Source: Fidelibacterota bacterium SCGC AAA298-D23 (GTDB lineage: Bacteria; Fidelibacterota; Marinisomatia; Marinisomatales; Marinisomataceae). Taken from it: DNA of 64,000 nt. Within the stretch, counting starts at the first letter, position 1, and every line of letters starts with the position of its first letter. Under the pieces are notes generated by a model. The model saw only the letters and a list, made by a program, of their open reading frames with translations. It was not told the origin of the DNA and did not search any database. A program made the translations under genes and the position numbers. Positions 41,413 through 50,590 of this stretch are shown here, piece by piece. Where the stretch lies: assembly GCA_000402655.1 (NCBI GenBank), contig AQSI01000001.1:310001-374000 (forward strand), written 5' to 3'.

Positions 41413-43209
41413 TTATATACTCAGTTTTTCAATATTTTTGCTAGAAGTCACAAAATCGAATACAAATCTTGTTACTATGATAGCGGTGAACATGCTTACA
41501 ATAATTCCCCAGAAAAGAACTGTAGCAAATCCTTTAATTGGACCACTGCCATATTGATAAAGTACTGCTGCAGCTATTCCAGTTGTTAAATTAGCATCAA
41601 CAATTGTTCTGATTGCTCTTTCGTACCCAGAATCAATAGCTGATCTAACAGATTTACCATTTCGAAGTTCTTCTTTAATTCTTTCAAAAATAATGACATT
41701 GGCATCAACAGACATACCCACAGTTAAAATTAGACCAGCAATACCAGGAAGGGTTAGTGTTGCCTCTAAAAGTGCTAAGACACCAAGCAATAAAATCAAA
41801 GTCCACATCACAGAGAAGCTTGCGATTAAACCTGACATTTTATAAAAAAATACGATGAAACATACAACCAGAAAAAGACCAATAGCCATTGATAGTGTCC
41901 CCTTGCTAATTGAATCTGCTCCTAAAGAAGCTCCAACAGTTCTTTCTTCAGCAATTGTAACAGGAACAGGTAAAGCACCAGCTCTTAAAACAATAGCTAT
42001 ATCCTCAGCTTCTTCGATAGAGTCTAATCCTTCAATGACAGTTCCTCCACCAAAGATTTGACTTCTAATCACAGGAGCCATATGGACTTTCTTATCCAAT
42101 ACAATAGCAATTCTGTTATTGATGTTAGCACCAGTAATCCTAGCCCATTCTCGCGAACCTTCACTATTCATTTCAACTTCAACAACTGCTTGACCAGCAG
42201 TTACTCCAGCTTGACTCAACCTCATTTGCGCATCTTCAATGACACCCCCAGTTAATTCAGCATTATTAAATAAATGAAATAGTGTATAAAATTCTTCTTC
42301 TTCACCAATTTCGTTTACAAGTTTTATTGATGAATCGCTAGTTAAAATTGTACTATTTGTTGCTTCTAAAATTTGTTTTACATCATCTTTGGATAAAATG
42401 TCTTTAAATATACTTAAGTCTTTTGACGAAATTGCAAGATTTCCCCCAACAGAAATCAATAAAGAAGAAAATCCTAGCTCTGAAGACGAACCTGAATCAA
42501 ATAATTCATTAATTTCATCACTTTGGGTATTGTCATTGGCATTCGAAGCTGCCATAATACTATCAATTTGTCTGATGATTGTATTTGTACTTTCAACATT
42601 TTTCACAATCATTAATTCTAATAATGCTGTACTTTGAAGAAGATCTCTAGCTCTTTCAGGATCTTCAATCCCTGCTAATTCTACAATTACTCTATTGTTT
42701 CCTTGTTTTTGAATTGTTGGTTCAGCTACACCAAATTGGTCAACACGATTTTGTATGATTTCGATAACTCTTTTAATTGAATCTTCAGATTGTAAAGAAA
42801 GTTGAGTAATTATTTGTTCTTTGGTTTTTCCATAATTAATAAAGTATCGAGGTAGTTTAAGCTCGTTTTCATCTGCTAGGCTTTCAAATACTGTAAAAAA
42901 GTCACTTGAGGAAGTATTGTATTCACCCTTAAGCTCGGATAAAAACTGATTAAAATTATTATCTTTATTTTTAGCTAAATTATCAATCAATTGCGGAAGA
43001 TCTACTTCCAAAACTATATATATTCCACCTTTTAAGTCTAATCCTTGCTTAATGCTTCTTGACTCAAAATAGTCAACTTGTTCATCTGATAAATTAGATT
43101 TCTTGTTTTCATCCATTAACCCATATCTTAATGAAGGAAGAAGAGCATATATACCTAATCCAAAAACAAACAATATTGTTAGTAGTCTATTTCTTATTGC
43201 ACTGTTCAT
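41413..43209 (-). CDS. secD: Protein translocase subunit SecD
   Basis: This 598-residue protein has an N-terminal helix, Q-G-L-D-L-K-G-G-I-Y-I-V-L-E-V, a large periplasmic P1 region with R-V-D-Q-F-G-V-A-E-P-T-I-Q-K-Q-G-N-N-R and the RND-like five-helix C-terminus including G-M-S-V-D-A-N-V-I-I-F-E-R-I-K-E-E. It is slightly longer than E. coli SecD's core in the periplasmic part (an extra S/N/D-rich stretch at about residues 215-260). It pairs with SecF and works on the substrate after SecA. Confidence 0.95.
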   Translation of the reverse strand: MNSAIRNRLLTILFVFGLGIYALLPSLRYGLMDENKKSNLSDEQVDYFESRSIKQGLDLKGGIYIVLEVDLPQLIDNLAKNKDNNFNQFLSELKGEYNTSSSDFFTVFESLADENELKLPRYFINYGKTKEQIITQLSLQSEDSIKRVIEIIQNRVDQFGVAEPTIQKQGNNRVIVELAGIEDPERARDLLQSTALLELMIVKNVESTNTIIRQIDSIMAASNANDNTQSDEINELFDSGSSSELGFSSLLISVGGNLAISSKDLSIFKDILSKDDVKQILEATNSTILTSDSSIKLVNEIGEEEEFYTLFHLFNNAELTGGVIEDAQMRLSQAGVTAGQAVVEVEMNSEGSREWARITGANINNRIAIVLDKKVHMAPVIRSQIFGGGTVIEGLDSIEEAEDIAIVLRAGALPVPVTIAEERTVGASLGADSISKGTLSMAIGLFLVVCFIVFFYKMSGLIASFSVMWTLILLLGVLALLEATLTLPGIAGLILTVGMSVDANVIIFERIKEELRNGKSVRSAIDSGYERAIRTIVDANLTTGIAAAVLYQYGSGPIKGFATVLFWGIIVSMFTAIIVTRFVFDFVTSSKNIEKLSI

Positions 43210-43253
43210 AAGTGAGAGAATTTAACACATTAAGATATTTTTTCACTATTTTT

Positions 43254-44432
43254 TTAAATAATATTTAGGGCTTTACCACATTCTCTAAAAGCTTTTATAG
43301 AATGTTGTAATTGTTCCTTGGTATGGGAGGAAGATAGTTGCACTCTTATCCTTGCTTGTCCTTTTGGAACAACGGGGAAAGAAAATGGAATTACATAAAT
43401 ATTCTCCTCTAATAACATTTCAGATAAAGCAACTGCTTGTTTTGCATCATAAATCATAATTGGAACAATAGGATGAGAATCTCCTTTAACTTCATATCCA
43501 ATTTCCTTAATCTGATCTCTAAAATAAGTTGTATTATCATGAAGCTTGAGAATCAAATTTTTATTTTTACTAATAATATTTATTGCTTTTAAACATGCTA
43601 CAACCAACGCAGGCGCCAAGCTATTTGAAAAAAGATAAGGTCTAGATTTTTGTCTTAATGTATCCACAATATTTTTAGAAGCAGAGATAAATCCTCCAGA
43701 AGCCCCTCCAAGAGCCTTACCAAAAGTTGAAGAAATGATATCAACTTTATCAAGAACTCCACAATGTTCACCACTACCTTTTCCATTTTTACCAATAAAT
43801 CCAGTGGCATGACAATCGTCTACCATAACTAGCGCATTATATTTATTAGCTAATTGGACAATCGAATCAACTGGTGCGATTGTTCCGTCCATACTAAATA
43901 CTCCGTCTGTAACTATAAGCTTAACTCTCGCACTGGACTCAATTAATTTTGATTCCAAATCATTCATATCACAATTTTTATATCTAAACTTTTGAGCTTT
44001 ACTAAGTCTAATTCCATCAATGATTGATGCATGATTTAATTCGTCTGAAAAAACAGCATCTTCTTGTTCTAAAATTGTTTCAAATAAACCACCATTTGCG
44101 TCAAAACATGATGAATATAATATTGTATCTTCCATACCTAAAAAATCACTTACTGACTGTTCTAATTCTTTATGAATTGTTTGAGTACCGCATATAAATC
44201 TAACTGAACCTAATCCAAAACCCCACTCTTGTATAGCTTTCATAGCTGCTTCCCTAATTTCACTATTATTTGCTAGACCTAAATAATTGTTTGCGCAAAA
44301 ATTTAATACCTTTTTGCCATTTACATTAATTTCTGACTCTTGAGCAGTTTCAATGATTCTTTCATTCTTGTAGGTGCCCTGCTCTTTAATTTCATTTAGT
44401 TGAGATTGTAGTATTTGATCTATTTCTTTCAT
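43254..44432 (-). CDS. kbl: Glycine C-acetyltransferase (2-amino-3-ketobutyrate CoA ligase)
   Basis: This 392-residue fold-type I PLP enzyme of the alpha-oxoamine synthase family has N-F-C-A-N-N-Y-L-G-L, D-G-V-F-S-M-D-G, V-D-D-C-H-A-T-G-F and S-S-T-F-G-K-A-L-G-G, the lysine of which binds PLP. D-D-C-H (rather than D-E-A-H of KAS/BioF) is typical of Kbl. It cleaves 2-amino-3-ketobutyrate to glycine and acetyl-CoA. The upstream gene supplies that intermediate from threonine, and the two genes are 2 bases apart. Confidence 0.93.
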   Translation of the reverse strand: MKEIDQILQSQLNEIKEQGTYKNERIIETAQESEINVNGKKVLNFCANNYLGLANNSEIREAAMKAIQEWGFGLGSVRFICGTQTIHKELEQSVSDFLGMEDTILYSSCFDANGGLFETILEQEDAVFSDELNHASIIDGIRLSKAQKFRYKNCDMNDLESKLIESSARVKLIVTDGVFSMDGTIAPVDSIVQLANKYNALVMVDDCHATGFIGKNGKGSGEHCGVLDKVDIISSTFGKALGGASGGFISASKNIVDTLRQKSRPYLFSNSLAPALVVACLKAINIISKNKNLILKLHDNTTYFRDQIKEIGYEVKGDSHPIVPIMIYDAKQAVALSEMLLEENIYVIPFSFPVVPKGQARIRVQLSSSHTKEQLQHSIKAFRECGKALNII

Positions 44433-44434
44433 TT

Positions 44435-45385
44435 TTATTTACTTATTATTGAATTTAAAAATTCTTCAAGGCTAATATTACTTGAAAAATTCCAACTCTT
44501 TTTAGCTTTTTCACAATTTAGGCTCGTTGGCCAAGTATCTGCAACCGATTGAAAATTTTTATCTTCACTGAATTTAATTTTAAAAGAAGGAAATTGTCCC
44601 ACCAAAAAATCATTTAATTGTTCAATGGAAAAATTAGCTTCCTCAACATTAAATACTCTTAATTTTGAATCAATAACTTTAAAGTTCATAATATCAATAA
44701 TCGATGCAATTGTTTTATCTATTCCTATAAATGGCAGTTTTGTTTTTGGAGTTAACTTACATTCAAATATTGTACCTTTTTTTGCACAATCAATCATTTG
44801 TGGCGCATAATCTGTAGTACCACCTGATGGAATAGTATCATAACTAATCACTCCTGGAAATCTAATCGATCTAAAATCTAATCCAGAATTTTTAAGTAAA
44901 CTTTTTTCATGCAACTTACTCCCATATTGCTCAATTAAAAGTTTGTTATTTCCATATACGGTTGATGGCTTGATGATATCTTGCTCCGAAGCATTCTCAA
45001 TTTTTCTTGGACCGTAAACAGCAATTGAGCTTGGAAAAAAGAATTTTGTCATAATATTATTTTTGATACCAAAAGTATATGAACAGTCAATTAAGTTTTT
45101 TGATGCCTTTTCGTTTACTTCATGTGCTAATTTAGGATTTTGGGAAGCTGTTTGGCTCAAGAGCGCAGCAAAGTGGTAAACTTCAGTAATATGATAGTTT
45201 TCAAAGATTGAATTTATCAATTCATAATTAGTAATTGAATCTCTAAAGTAAATGACAGAATTAATTTCTTCTTTTGGTTTATTTAAATCTAAAGCAATGA
45301 TTGATTTACCTTTTTTGGATAATTCTTTTAGTGCCTTACTACCTAATTCGCCATTGTATCCAGTAATTAAAATTCTTTCTTTCAC
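44435..45385 (-). CDS. L-threonine 3-dehydrogenase, SDR/epimerase type
   Basis: This 316-residue extended SDR has an N-terminal G-Y-N-G-E-L-G-S (G-x-x-G-x-x-G), Y-H-F-A-A-L-L-S-Q-T-A, S-S-I-A-V-Y-G-P, Y-G-N-N-K (catalytic Y-x-x-x-K) and F-P-G-V-I-S-Y-D-T-I-P-S-G-G-T-T-D-Y-A, the run that marks SDR-type threonine dehydrogenases of Flavobacteria and archaea. It is not the zinc-dependent Tdh of E. coli. It oxidises threonine to 2-amino-3-ketobutyrate, the substrate of the adjoining kbl. Confidence 0.85.
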   Translation of the reverse strand: MKERILITGYNGELGSKALKELSKKGKSIIALDLNKPKEEINSVIYFRDSITNYELINSIFENYHITEVYHFAALLSQTASQNPKLAHEVNEKASKNLIDCSYTFGIKNNIMTKFFFPSSIAVYGPRKIENASEQDIIKPSTVYGNNKLLIEQYGSKLHEKSLLKNSGLDFRSIRFPGVISYDTIPSGGTTDYAPQMIDCAKKGTIFECKLTPKTKLPFIGIDKTIASIIDIMNFKVIDSKLRVFNVEEANFSIEQLNDFLVGQFPSFKIKFSEDKNFQSVADTWPTSLNCEKAKKSWNFSSNISLEEFLNSIISK

Positions 45386-45463
45386 TCTTAAAGTTAAGTT
45401 AGATAAAATGATTTTTTAAAAACTTTGTATTACCCTTATTTACCGATTAAATTTTTCATTCAT

Positions 45464-46228
45464 ATGAAAAAAATTATTTCCATAATAAATCAAAAAGGAG
45501 GAGTAGGCAAAACTACTACTGCAATTAATTTAGCTGCTAGCTTAGGTATCTTAGAAAAGAAAACTTTGTTAATTGATTTTGATCCTCAAGCCAATGCTAC
45601 GACAGGACTAAATGATTTTGATATTAATAATGAATTTTCAATCTATGACGCAATTAGTGGAAATGAAAAAATAGTAGACATTATTTCAAACACATCTATT
45701 GAATATATGGATTTTATAAAATCAGACACCAATTTAGTTGGCTGTGAGGTAGAGTTGGTTTCATTGGCAAATAGAGAAAAGCAGCTATTAAAGTTGATAA
45801 ATAAGGTGAAAAAAAATTATGAATATATACTAATAGACTGTCCTCCATCCTTAGGTCTTTTAACATTAAATGCTTTAACTGCTTCAACAGATGTTTTAAT
45901 TCCTATTCAAAGCGAATTTTTCGCACTTGAAGGTTTAAAAAGTCTGCAGGAAACAATTAAAATTGTAAAAGAGAATATAAATGATAAGCTAAATATTCTT
46001 GGATTGCTGATTACAATGCATACAAAGAGACTGAGACTTTCTAAAAAAGTTGAAAGTTTGTTAAAAACAAATTTTAAAAATAAATTATTTAAAACTAAAA
46101 TTAGTCGAAATGTAAGATTAGCTGAAGCACCAGATGATGGAAAACCTGCAATTATGTATGATGTAAATTGTTCGGGTGCAAAAGATTATATGGACTTAGC
46201 ATTGGAGATAATTAATGAAAAAAAATAA
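45464..46228 (+). CDS. parA: ParA/Soj chromosome-partitioning ATPase
   Basis: This 254-residue ParA ATPase has the deviant Walker A K-G-G-V-G-K-T-T-T (residues 10-18), D-F-D-P-Q-A-N-A-T-T-G, Walker B Y-I-L-I-D-C-P-P-S-L-G and the family's E-F-F-A-L-E-G. It would segregate the chromosomal origin with ParB. I chose ATG 45464; the TTG at 45425 only adds a leader unlike the family. It diverges from tdh across a 78-bp gap and overlaps parB by 14 bases. Confidence 0.95.
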   Translation: MKKIISIINQKGGVGKTTTAINLAASLGILEKKTLLIDFDPQANATTGLNDFDINNEFSIYDAISGNEKIVDIISNTSIEYMDFIKSDTNLVGCEVELVSLANREKQLLKLINKVKKNYEYILIDCPPSLGLLTLNALTASTDVLIPIQSEFFALEGLKSLQETIKIVKENINDKLNILGLLITMHTKRLRLSKKVESLLKTNFKNKLFKTKISRNVRLAEAPDDGKPAIMYDVNCSGAKDYMDLALEIINEKK

Positions 46229-47045
46229 ACAGCTCGGTCAAGGTTTAGGAGCTCTTTTAACCCCTTCAAAGAATAATCTAGAAGATTCTAATCAAAGCAG
46301 TATTCTTTTAAGCAAAATTAAACCCAATCCTAATCAGCCTAGAAAAAATTTTGCAGATAAATCTCTTAAACAATTAGCTCAATCCATAAACGAAAAAGGT
46401 TTAATTAGTCCAATTACTGTCAAAAAAGTTGAGAACAAGTATATTATTGTAGCTGGTGAAAGAAGATATAGAGCCCACAAACTGTTAAACAAAAAAAGAA
46501 TTTTAGCTTACGTTATTGATGCAGATACAACTAAAGATGTAATGTATATGGCTCTAATTGAGAATATCCAAAGAGAAGACCTCAATCCATTAGAAGAGGC
46601 AAAAGGATATAAATATCTTAAAGAAAATTTACAATCCTCAATAACTGAAATTGCAAAAACTGTTGGTAAATCAAGGCCTACAGTTTCTAATGCATTAAGA
46701 CTATTAAAGCTTCCTGATCAAATCCAAGATAGTATCTTAAAAGGTGAAATTAATGCAGGGCAAGCAAGAGCAATTTTACAGAGAAAAACTACTCAAGGGA
46801 TGCTTCAGCTTTGGCAAAAACTATTAACAGAGAAGATATCAGTACGTAAAACAGAGAAACTTGCTTCAAAAAGAAAGGTTTCTCCTCAATTACAAAACAT
46901 TCAAGATAAGCTTTCAAGGTTGATAGGCGAAAAAGTAGTTATTAATCAAAATGCTAAAACCAGAAAAGGTTTTATTAAGATTAATTTCAGTAAAAAAACG
47001 GTTAGCAGGGTATTAGATAAGCTACAATCAATTAAGTCTGATTAG
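46215..47045 (+). CDS. parB: ParB/Spo0J partition protein
   Basis: This 276-residue protein has G-Q-G-L-G-A-L-L near the N-terminus, the ParB box K-P-N-P-N-Q-P-R-K-N-F, the CTPase motif G-E-R-R-Y-R-A, E-N-I-Q-R-E-D-L-N-P-L-E-E-A, a helix-turn-helix with V-G-K-S-R-P-T-V-S-N-A-L-R and a C-terminal dimerisation region. It would bind parS sites. I found no canonical 16-bp parS palindrome in the window, which is not unusual. Confidence 0.95.
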   Translation: MKKNKQLGQGLGALLTPSKNNLEDSNQSSILLSKIKPNPNQPRKNFADKSLKQLAQSINEKGLISPITVKKVENKYIIVAGERRYRAHKLLNKKRILAYVIDADTTKDVMYMALIENIQREDLNPLEEAKGYKYLKENLQSSITEIAKTVGKSRPTVSNALRLLKLPDQIQDSILKGEINAGQARAILQRKTTQGMLQLWQKLLTEKISVRKTEKLASKRKVSPQLQNIQDKLSRLIGEKVVINQNAKTRKGFIKINFSKKTVSRVLDKLQSIKSD

Positions 47046-47049
47046 TATT

Positions 47050-47784
47050 ATGAAATTAAGTAAATATAAAATTTTATTTATATCTCCATTTTCAGATAAA
47101 TCATGGCAAATAGAATTTAATAGATTAACATTTATTTCATCGATTGTAGTATTATCAACAATGGTTCTTGGATCAATCATACTTTTATATTTCTCATCGC
47201 CAATTGTAAAAGAATACTTAAGAGTTTCAACAATAAACAAAGAAATAAAACAGCAACAAGAAATCATTAATAACATTGATAAGTCTATCGAAGAGATTGC
47301 TTTAATGAAATCTTATATTGATTCAATTATTGGTACAGAAAAGGGTAATGATTTAAATGAAAACAACATCAGGTATATTTTGGCAAATAATCTTCCTACA
47401 GTAAAGCCTGCAGATGGTTTAATTAGTAGAACATATGATACAGAAACAAAACATTTTGGAATAGATGTTGTAAATATTGAAGGAACACCTATTTTTGCAA
47501 CAGCGGACGGACAAATAGTTTTTAGTGACTTCTCAGATGATTTTGGGCATTTTATTATCATAGATCATCAAAATGGATATCTCTCACATTATTATCATAA
47601 TCAGGAAAATTTTTTTAAAAAAGGGGATACAGTTAAAGCGGGAGAAGTAATTGCTAAATTAGGCAATACTGGCATGTCCACTGGTCCTCATTTACATTTT
47701 GAAATTTGGAAAGATGGAAATTCTATTGATCCCATTAATTTTTTTGAAGATTTTAATTTAAAATCTGATAAATTATCTCAATGA
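47050..47784 (+). CDS. Membrane-anchored M23 (LytM) peptidase
   Basis: This 244-residue protein has an N-terminal membrane helix (about residues 26-50), a coiled-coil linker (K-E-I-K-Q-Q-Q-E-I-I-N-N-I) and a C-terminal M23 domain. Zinc residues are present: H-F-G-I-D (first H and D), H-Y-Y-H and H-L-H-F-E, so it can be catalytic against peptidoglycan cross-links. G-T-P-I-F-A-T-A-D-G and G-N-T-G-M-S-T-G-P-H-L-H are standard. It sits between parB and bactofilin, suggesting a cell-shape or envelope unit. Confidence 0.9.
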   Translation: MKLSKYKILFISPFSDKSWQIEFNRLTFISSIVVLSTMVLGSIILLYFSSPIVKEYLRVSTINKEIKQQQEIINNIDKSIEEIALMKSYIDSIIGTEKGNDLNENNIRYILANNLPTVKPADGLISRTYDTETKHFGIDVVNIEGTPIFATADGQIVFSDFSDDFGHFIIIDHQNGYLSHYYHNQENFFKKGDTVKAGEVIAKLGNTGMSTGPHLHFEIWKDGNSIDPINFFEDFNLKSDKLSQ

Positions 47785-48125
47785 AAATTCAATCCAAAGC
47801 AACTAATAGTCAAACAATCATTGCTGAAGATGTTGCCATTGATGGTAATGTACTTCTAAATGGCAATGTAACCATTTATGGAGAGATAAAAGGCTCTGTC
47901 AAAACGGACGGAGCAATTCAATTAGCAAAAAGTGGAAAAATATACGGTGATGTTGAAGCATCAATGATTCAAATTAATGGTTATATCGAAGGTGATGCAT
48001 TCATTAATGGCCCAGCTGAACTCCTGAAAGGTTGTGAGCTTGTAGGAAATCTAAAGTATAAAGTTCTGACTATTGAGGATGGTGCTCAATTTTCAGGAAG
48101 ATGTGACATTATAGTTGATGAGTAA
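47781..48125 (+). CDS. Bactofilin
   Basis: This 114-residue polymer-forming protein has a right-handed beta-helix core with repeated short strands: D-G-N-V-L-L-N-G-N-V-T-I-Y-G-E-I-K-G and G-K-I-Y-G-D-V-E. Bactofilins assemble without nucleotide into filaments that localise envelope enzymes and shape cells. The ATG overlaps the M23 gene (ATGA), a common bactofilin-M23 pairing. Confidence 0.9.
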   Translation: MKIQSKATNSQTIIAEDVAIDGNVLLNGNVTIYGEIKGSVKTDGAIQLAKSGKIYGDVEASMIQINGYIEGDAFINGPAELLKGCELVGNLKYKVLTIEDGAQFSGRCDIIVDE

Positions 48126-48312
48126 AAAAAAGAAACTTAGTTCTATTTTAGCTGAAAGTTATGCAGTCTATTTTGAGTTCATCGGAATTATTATATCTTG
48201 GCTTTTAATAGCATATTTATTATTCAACGATTTTTGGAAAATTATTGTAATTATCGTTGGAGTTTTTCATGCTTCTTATCGTGCATATCAACATGTAAAA
48301 AATAATAATTAA
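48118..48312 (+). CDS. AtpZ/AtpI-like small membrane protein
   Basis: This 64-residue protein has two membrane helices (about residues 17-35 and 40-53) and a basic N-terminus, ending H-V-K-N-N-N. It resembles AtpZ/AtpI-type proteins that precede F1Fo operons and help c-ring assembly. The ATG at 48118 (rather than TTG 48115) overlaps the bactofilin stop by 8 bases. atpB begins 54 bases downstream. Confidence 0.72.
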   Translation: MSKKKKLSSILAESYAVYFEFIGIIISWLLIAYLLFNDFWKIIVIIVGVFHASYRAYQHVKNNN

Positions 48313-48366
48313 GATTTACACTTTTTTTTCTGTTTTTCCTTACAACTTTCTATTTATATTTCGTCG

Positions 48367-49338
48367 ATGTTTATTGCTGAAAAAGTTGGAAAAGAATGGA
48401 CAATGGACCAAGCTCCTCAATATGCTATTGACCATGTTGCAAACAGCAAAAAAAATATTTTTGAATTTGATTTTCTGAATTCTCTCTCGGCCAAGATTTC
48501 AAATTTTTTTGGCATATCTAGTGAGTCATTGTTTTATATTGATTTGGGAATTTCTAAGCATGTTTTTTTACTTTTCTTTGTCTCATTTATAGTAGTTTCA
48601 ACAATTGTTACGCTAATTCAAGGTTATATTTCTCACAAAAAGAATATTCCTAACAAGTTTATGAGTATTATTGAGATGTTCGTTATCTATTTAAGAGATG
48701 ATGTTTTAAAAAATTTCATTGGAGTTAAAGAATATAGATCTTGGGCTCCTTTAGTTTACACAATCTTCTTTTTTGTACTTTTTGGAAATGTTCTTGGTTT
48801 AATTCCTATTTTTGATTTAACAGGTTTGATCGGCAAAATTGGGTACAATGCTGAAATGTTAGGTAAGGATAACATATTGTATTTATTATCAAAAGGTGGC
48901 CATACAGTTACAGCAAATGTTAATGTTACTTTTGCAATAGCTACTATTACATTTGTCGCATTTATTGCTGCTGGAATTCAAAAATATGGTTTTGTACAAC
49001 ATTGGAAAAATTTAGCACCTTCTGGATTACCTTGGCCTTTATATTTTGTAGTTGTGCCAATTGAATTTATGGGATTATTTATTCGTCCACTTGCTTTGAC
49101 GCTCAGGTTAGCTGGTAATATGATGGGTGGACATATTGCTTTAATAATTTTTATTACTTTTATCTTTAGTGCAACTGCAGAATTGGGGGGTTTAGCTGGT
49201 TTCGGAATAGCACCTTTTTCAATCTCACTTGCATTAGGATTAACTATGCTTGAACTGCTAGTTGCAGTGATACAAGCATATGTTTTTGCATTATTAACAG
49301 CCGTTTTTATTGGAATGGCTATACACGTAGATCACTAA
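48367..49338 (+). CDS. atpB: F1Fo ATP synthase subunit a
   Basis: This 323-residue protein has five to six membrane helices and the essential arginine in P-L-A-L-T-L-R-L-A-G-N-M-M-G-G-H. It has a long (~70-residue) N-terminal region before the first helix. Start choice is uncertain: the ATG at 48367 is used here and a second in-frame ATG lies at 48403; neither has a strong ribosome-binding site. It forms the proton half-channels with the c-ring. It opens a complete operon in the order B-E-F-H-A-G-D-C. Confidence 0.93.
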   Translation: MFIAEKVGKEWTMDQAPQYAIDHVANSKKNIFEFDFLNSLSAKISNFFGISSESLFYIDLGISKHVFLLFFVSFIVVSTIVTLIQGYISHKKNIPNKFMSIIEMFVIYLRDDVLKNFIGVKEYRSWAPLVYTIFFFVLFGNVLGLIPIFDLTGLIGKIGYNAEMLGKDNILYLLSKGGHTVTANVNVTFAIATITFVAFIAAGIQKYGFVQHWKNLAPSGLPWPLYFVVVPIEFMGLFIRPLALTLRLAGNMMGGHIALIIFITFIFSATAELGGLAGFGIAPFSISLALGLTMLELLVAVIQAYVFALLTAVFIGMAIHVDH

Positions 49339-49356
49339 CAAAAAAGGAGTCTCACT

Positions 49357-49539
49357 ATGGGAGCAGGTTTAGCAGTAATAGGTGCCGGAATTGGTATCGG
49401 ATTAATTGGTTATGGAGTAGCTCAAGCTATTGCAAGGCAGCCTGAAGCAGCTGGAGAAATTAGATCACAAACATTTCTTTTAGCTATTTTAGTTGAAGGT
49501 GCAGCAATTTTGCTTGGATTATTATCACTAGTTCTGTAA
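49357..49539 (+). CDS. atpE: F1Fo ATP synthase subunit c, unusually short
   Basis: This 60-residue protein has two helices joined by A-R-Q-P-E-A. The ion-binding glutamate lies in L-V-E-G-A-A in helix 2; the E-G pair fits a proton rather than a sodium site. The protein begins directly at G-A-G-L-A-V-I-G-A-G-I-G-I-G, lacking the ~8-12 residues that precede this in most c-subunits. An excellent AAGGAG lies 9 bases ahead of the ATG, and the in-frame upstream codons reach the atpB stop with no other start, so the short form is real. Confidence 0.94.
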   Translation: MGAGLAVIGAGIGIGLIGYGVAQAIARQPEAAGEIRSQTFLLAILVEGAAILLGLLSLVL

Positions 49540-49557
49540 TTAAAATAAGGAAATAAT

Positions 49558-50064
49558 ATGAATCCATTGTTAACGCCAGAACTAGGCACATATGTCTGGT
49601 CATTAGTTATTTTTATGACAGTACTCTTTGTATTAAGAAAGTATGCATGGAACCCTCTTTTAGATTTTTTAGAAGAAAGAGAAAAAGATATTGCAGAATC
49701 TCTTAAAATGGCAGAAAGTGCTAAGACTGATCTAGAACAAATTAAAGATGAGTCTGAAAAAATACTAAATGAGGCCAAAAAAGAAGGTAAAGCAATTGTA
49801 GGAGATAGTAAGCTTAGAGCTGAAGAGTCTGCAGCTAAAATACTTAATGATGCAAAAGCAAAATCCAATGAATTTCTTGATGATGCAAAATCAAAGATAG
49901 AGATTGAGAAGAAAAGAGCTATTAAAGAAATTAAGGAAGAAGTTGTAGATCTTAGTCTAGAATTAGCTACAAAAGTTTTACAAAGAAATGTTAAGGATGA
50001 TGATAATAACAAGTTTATTAAATCATCATTAGAAGCAGTGAAAGTAGATGAAGCAAAATCTTAA
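49558..50064 (+). CDS. atpF: F1Fo ATP synthase subunit b
   Basis: This 168-residue protein has an N-terminal membrane helix (about residues 10-27), W-N-P-L-L-D-F-L-E-E-R-E-K-D-I-A-E-S-L, then a long charged coiled-coil with alanine/lysine/glutamate repeats. It is the peripheral stalk that ties F1 to Fo. The stop overlaps atpH by 17 bases, implying coupled translation. Confidence 0.93.
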   Translation: MNPLLTPELGTYVWSLVIFMTVLFVLRKYAWNPLLDFLEEREKDIAESLKMAESAKTDLEQIKDESEKILNEAKKEGKAIVGDSKLRAEESAAKILNDAKAKSNEFLDDAKSKIEIEKKRAIKEIKEEVVDLSLELATKVLQRNVKDDDNNKFIKSSLEAVKVDEAKS

Positions 50065-50590
50065 AAAGATAAATATTTATTCCAATCTTTTAAATGATGC
50101 TGTTAATTCATTTGATGACTTTATCGGAGTTAAAAATGGATTGGATGAATTTAATTCTTCTTTAAAAAATGATTTATCTATTAACACTTTTTTCAAATCG
50201 AAGACTATAGATAGTAAAGAAAAAATGAGTCTATTCGAGAAAGCTGTTTCAAACTCAATGAGTGTTATTTTAGTAGAAGTTTTAAAAGTAGTAATAGAAA
50301 ATAATGACATTAATTTATTGAAGGATATTGCCAAAAATTTTACACTACTTTCCAAGAAAAAACTAAACATTGCATTCGTTGAAGTGGTTTCTTCAAATGA
50401 AATGAATAGTGATCAAAAAGATGATATAACTAATTCTTTAAGTGAGCTTATCAAAAAGAAAATAGATATCAACTTTAATGTTGATAAAAATTTAATTGGG
50501 GGACTTAAAATTAAAGTAGACGATACATTATATGATAGTAGTCTTCAAACAAAATTAGAAAACGCAAAATCAAAATTAGTAGGGGTATAA
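50048..50590 (+). CDS. atpH: F1Fo ATP synthase subunit delta
   Basis: This 180-residue protein has the OSCP/delta pattern: helical N-terminal domain, F-F-K-S-K-T-I-D-S-K-E-K, then a C-terminal E-V-V-S-S-N-E-M and the late strand L-I-G-G-L-K-I-K-V-D-D-T-L-Y-D-S-S. It joins the F1 top to subunit b. It lies directly between atpF and atpA. Confidence 0.9.
   Translation: MKQNLKKINIYSNLLNDAVNSFDDFIGVKNGLDEFNSSLKNDLSINTFFKSKTIDSKEKMSLFEKAVSNSMSVILVEVLKVVIENNDINLLKDIAKNFTLLSKKKLNIAFVEVVSSNEMNSDQKDDITNSLSELIKKKIDINFNVDKNLIGGLKIKVDDTLYDSSLQTKLENAKSKLVGV

Noticed and set aside
45425..45463. TTG-initiated N-terminal extension of ParA
   Set aside because: ParA normally begins a few residues before the Walker A motif, as ATG 45464 does; the extension has no family match.
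45386..45463. Possible parS site or origin in the tdh-parA gap
   Set aside because: I looked for a TTTCACGTGAAA-type palindrome or DnaA-box cluster and saw none; the gap is only AT-rich.
49422..50012. 196-codon open frame on the minus strand opposite atpE/atpF
   Set aside because: It mirrors the codon pattern of the charged atpF coiled-coil, has serine/leucine-rich composition typical of a shadow frame, no ribosome-binding site, and atpF is certain.
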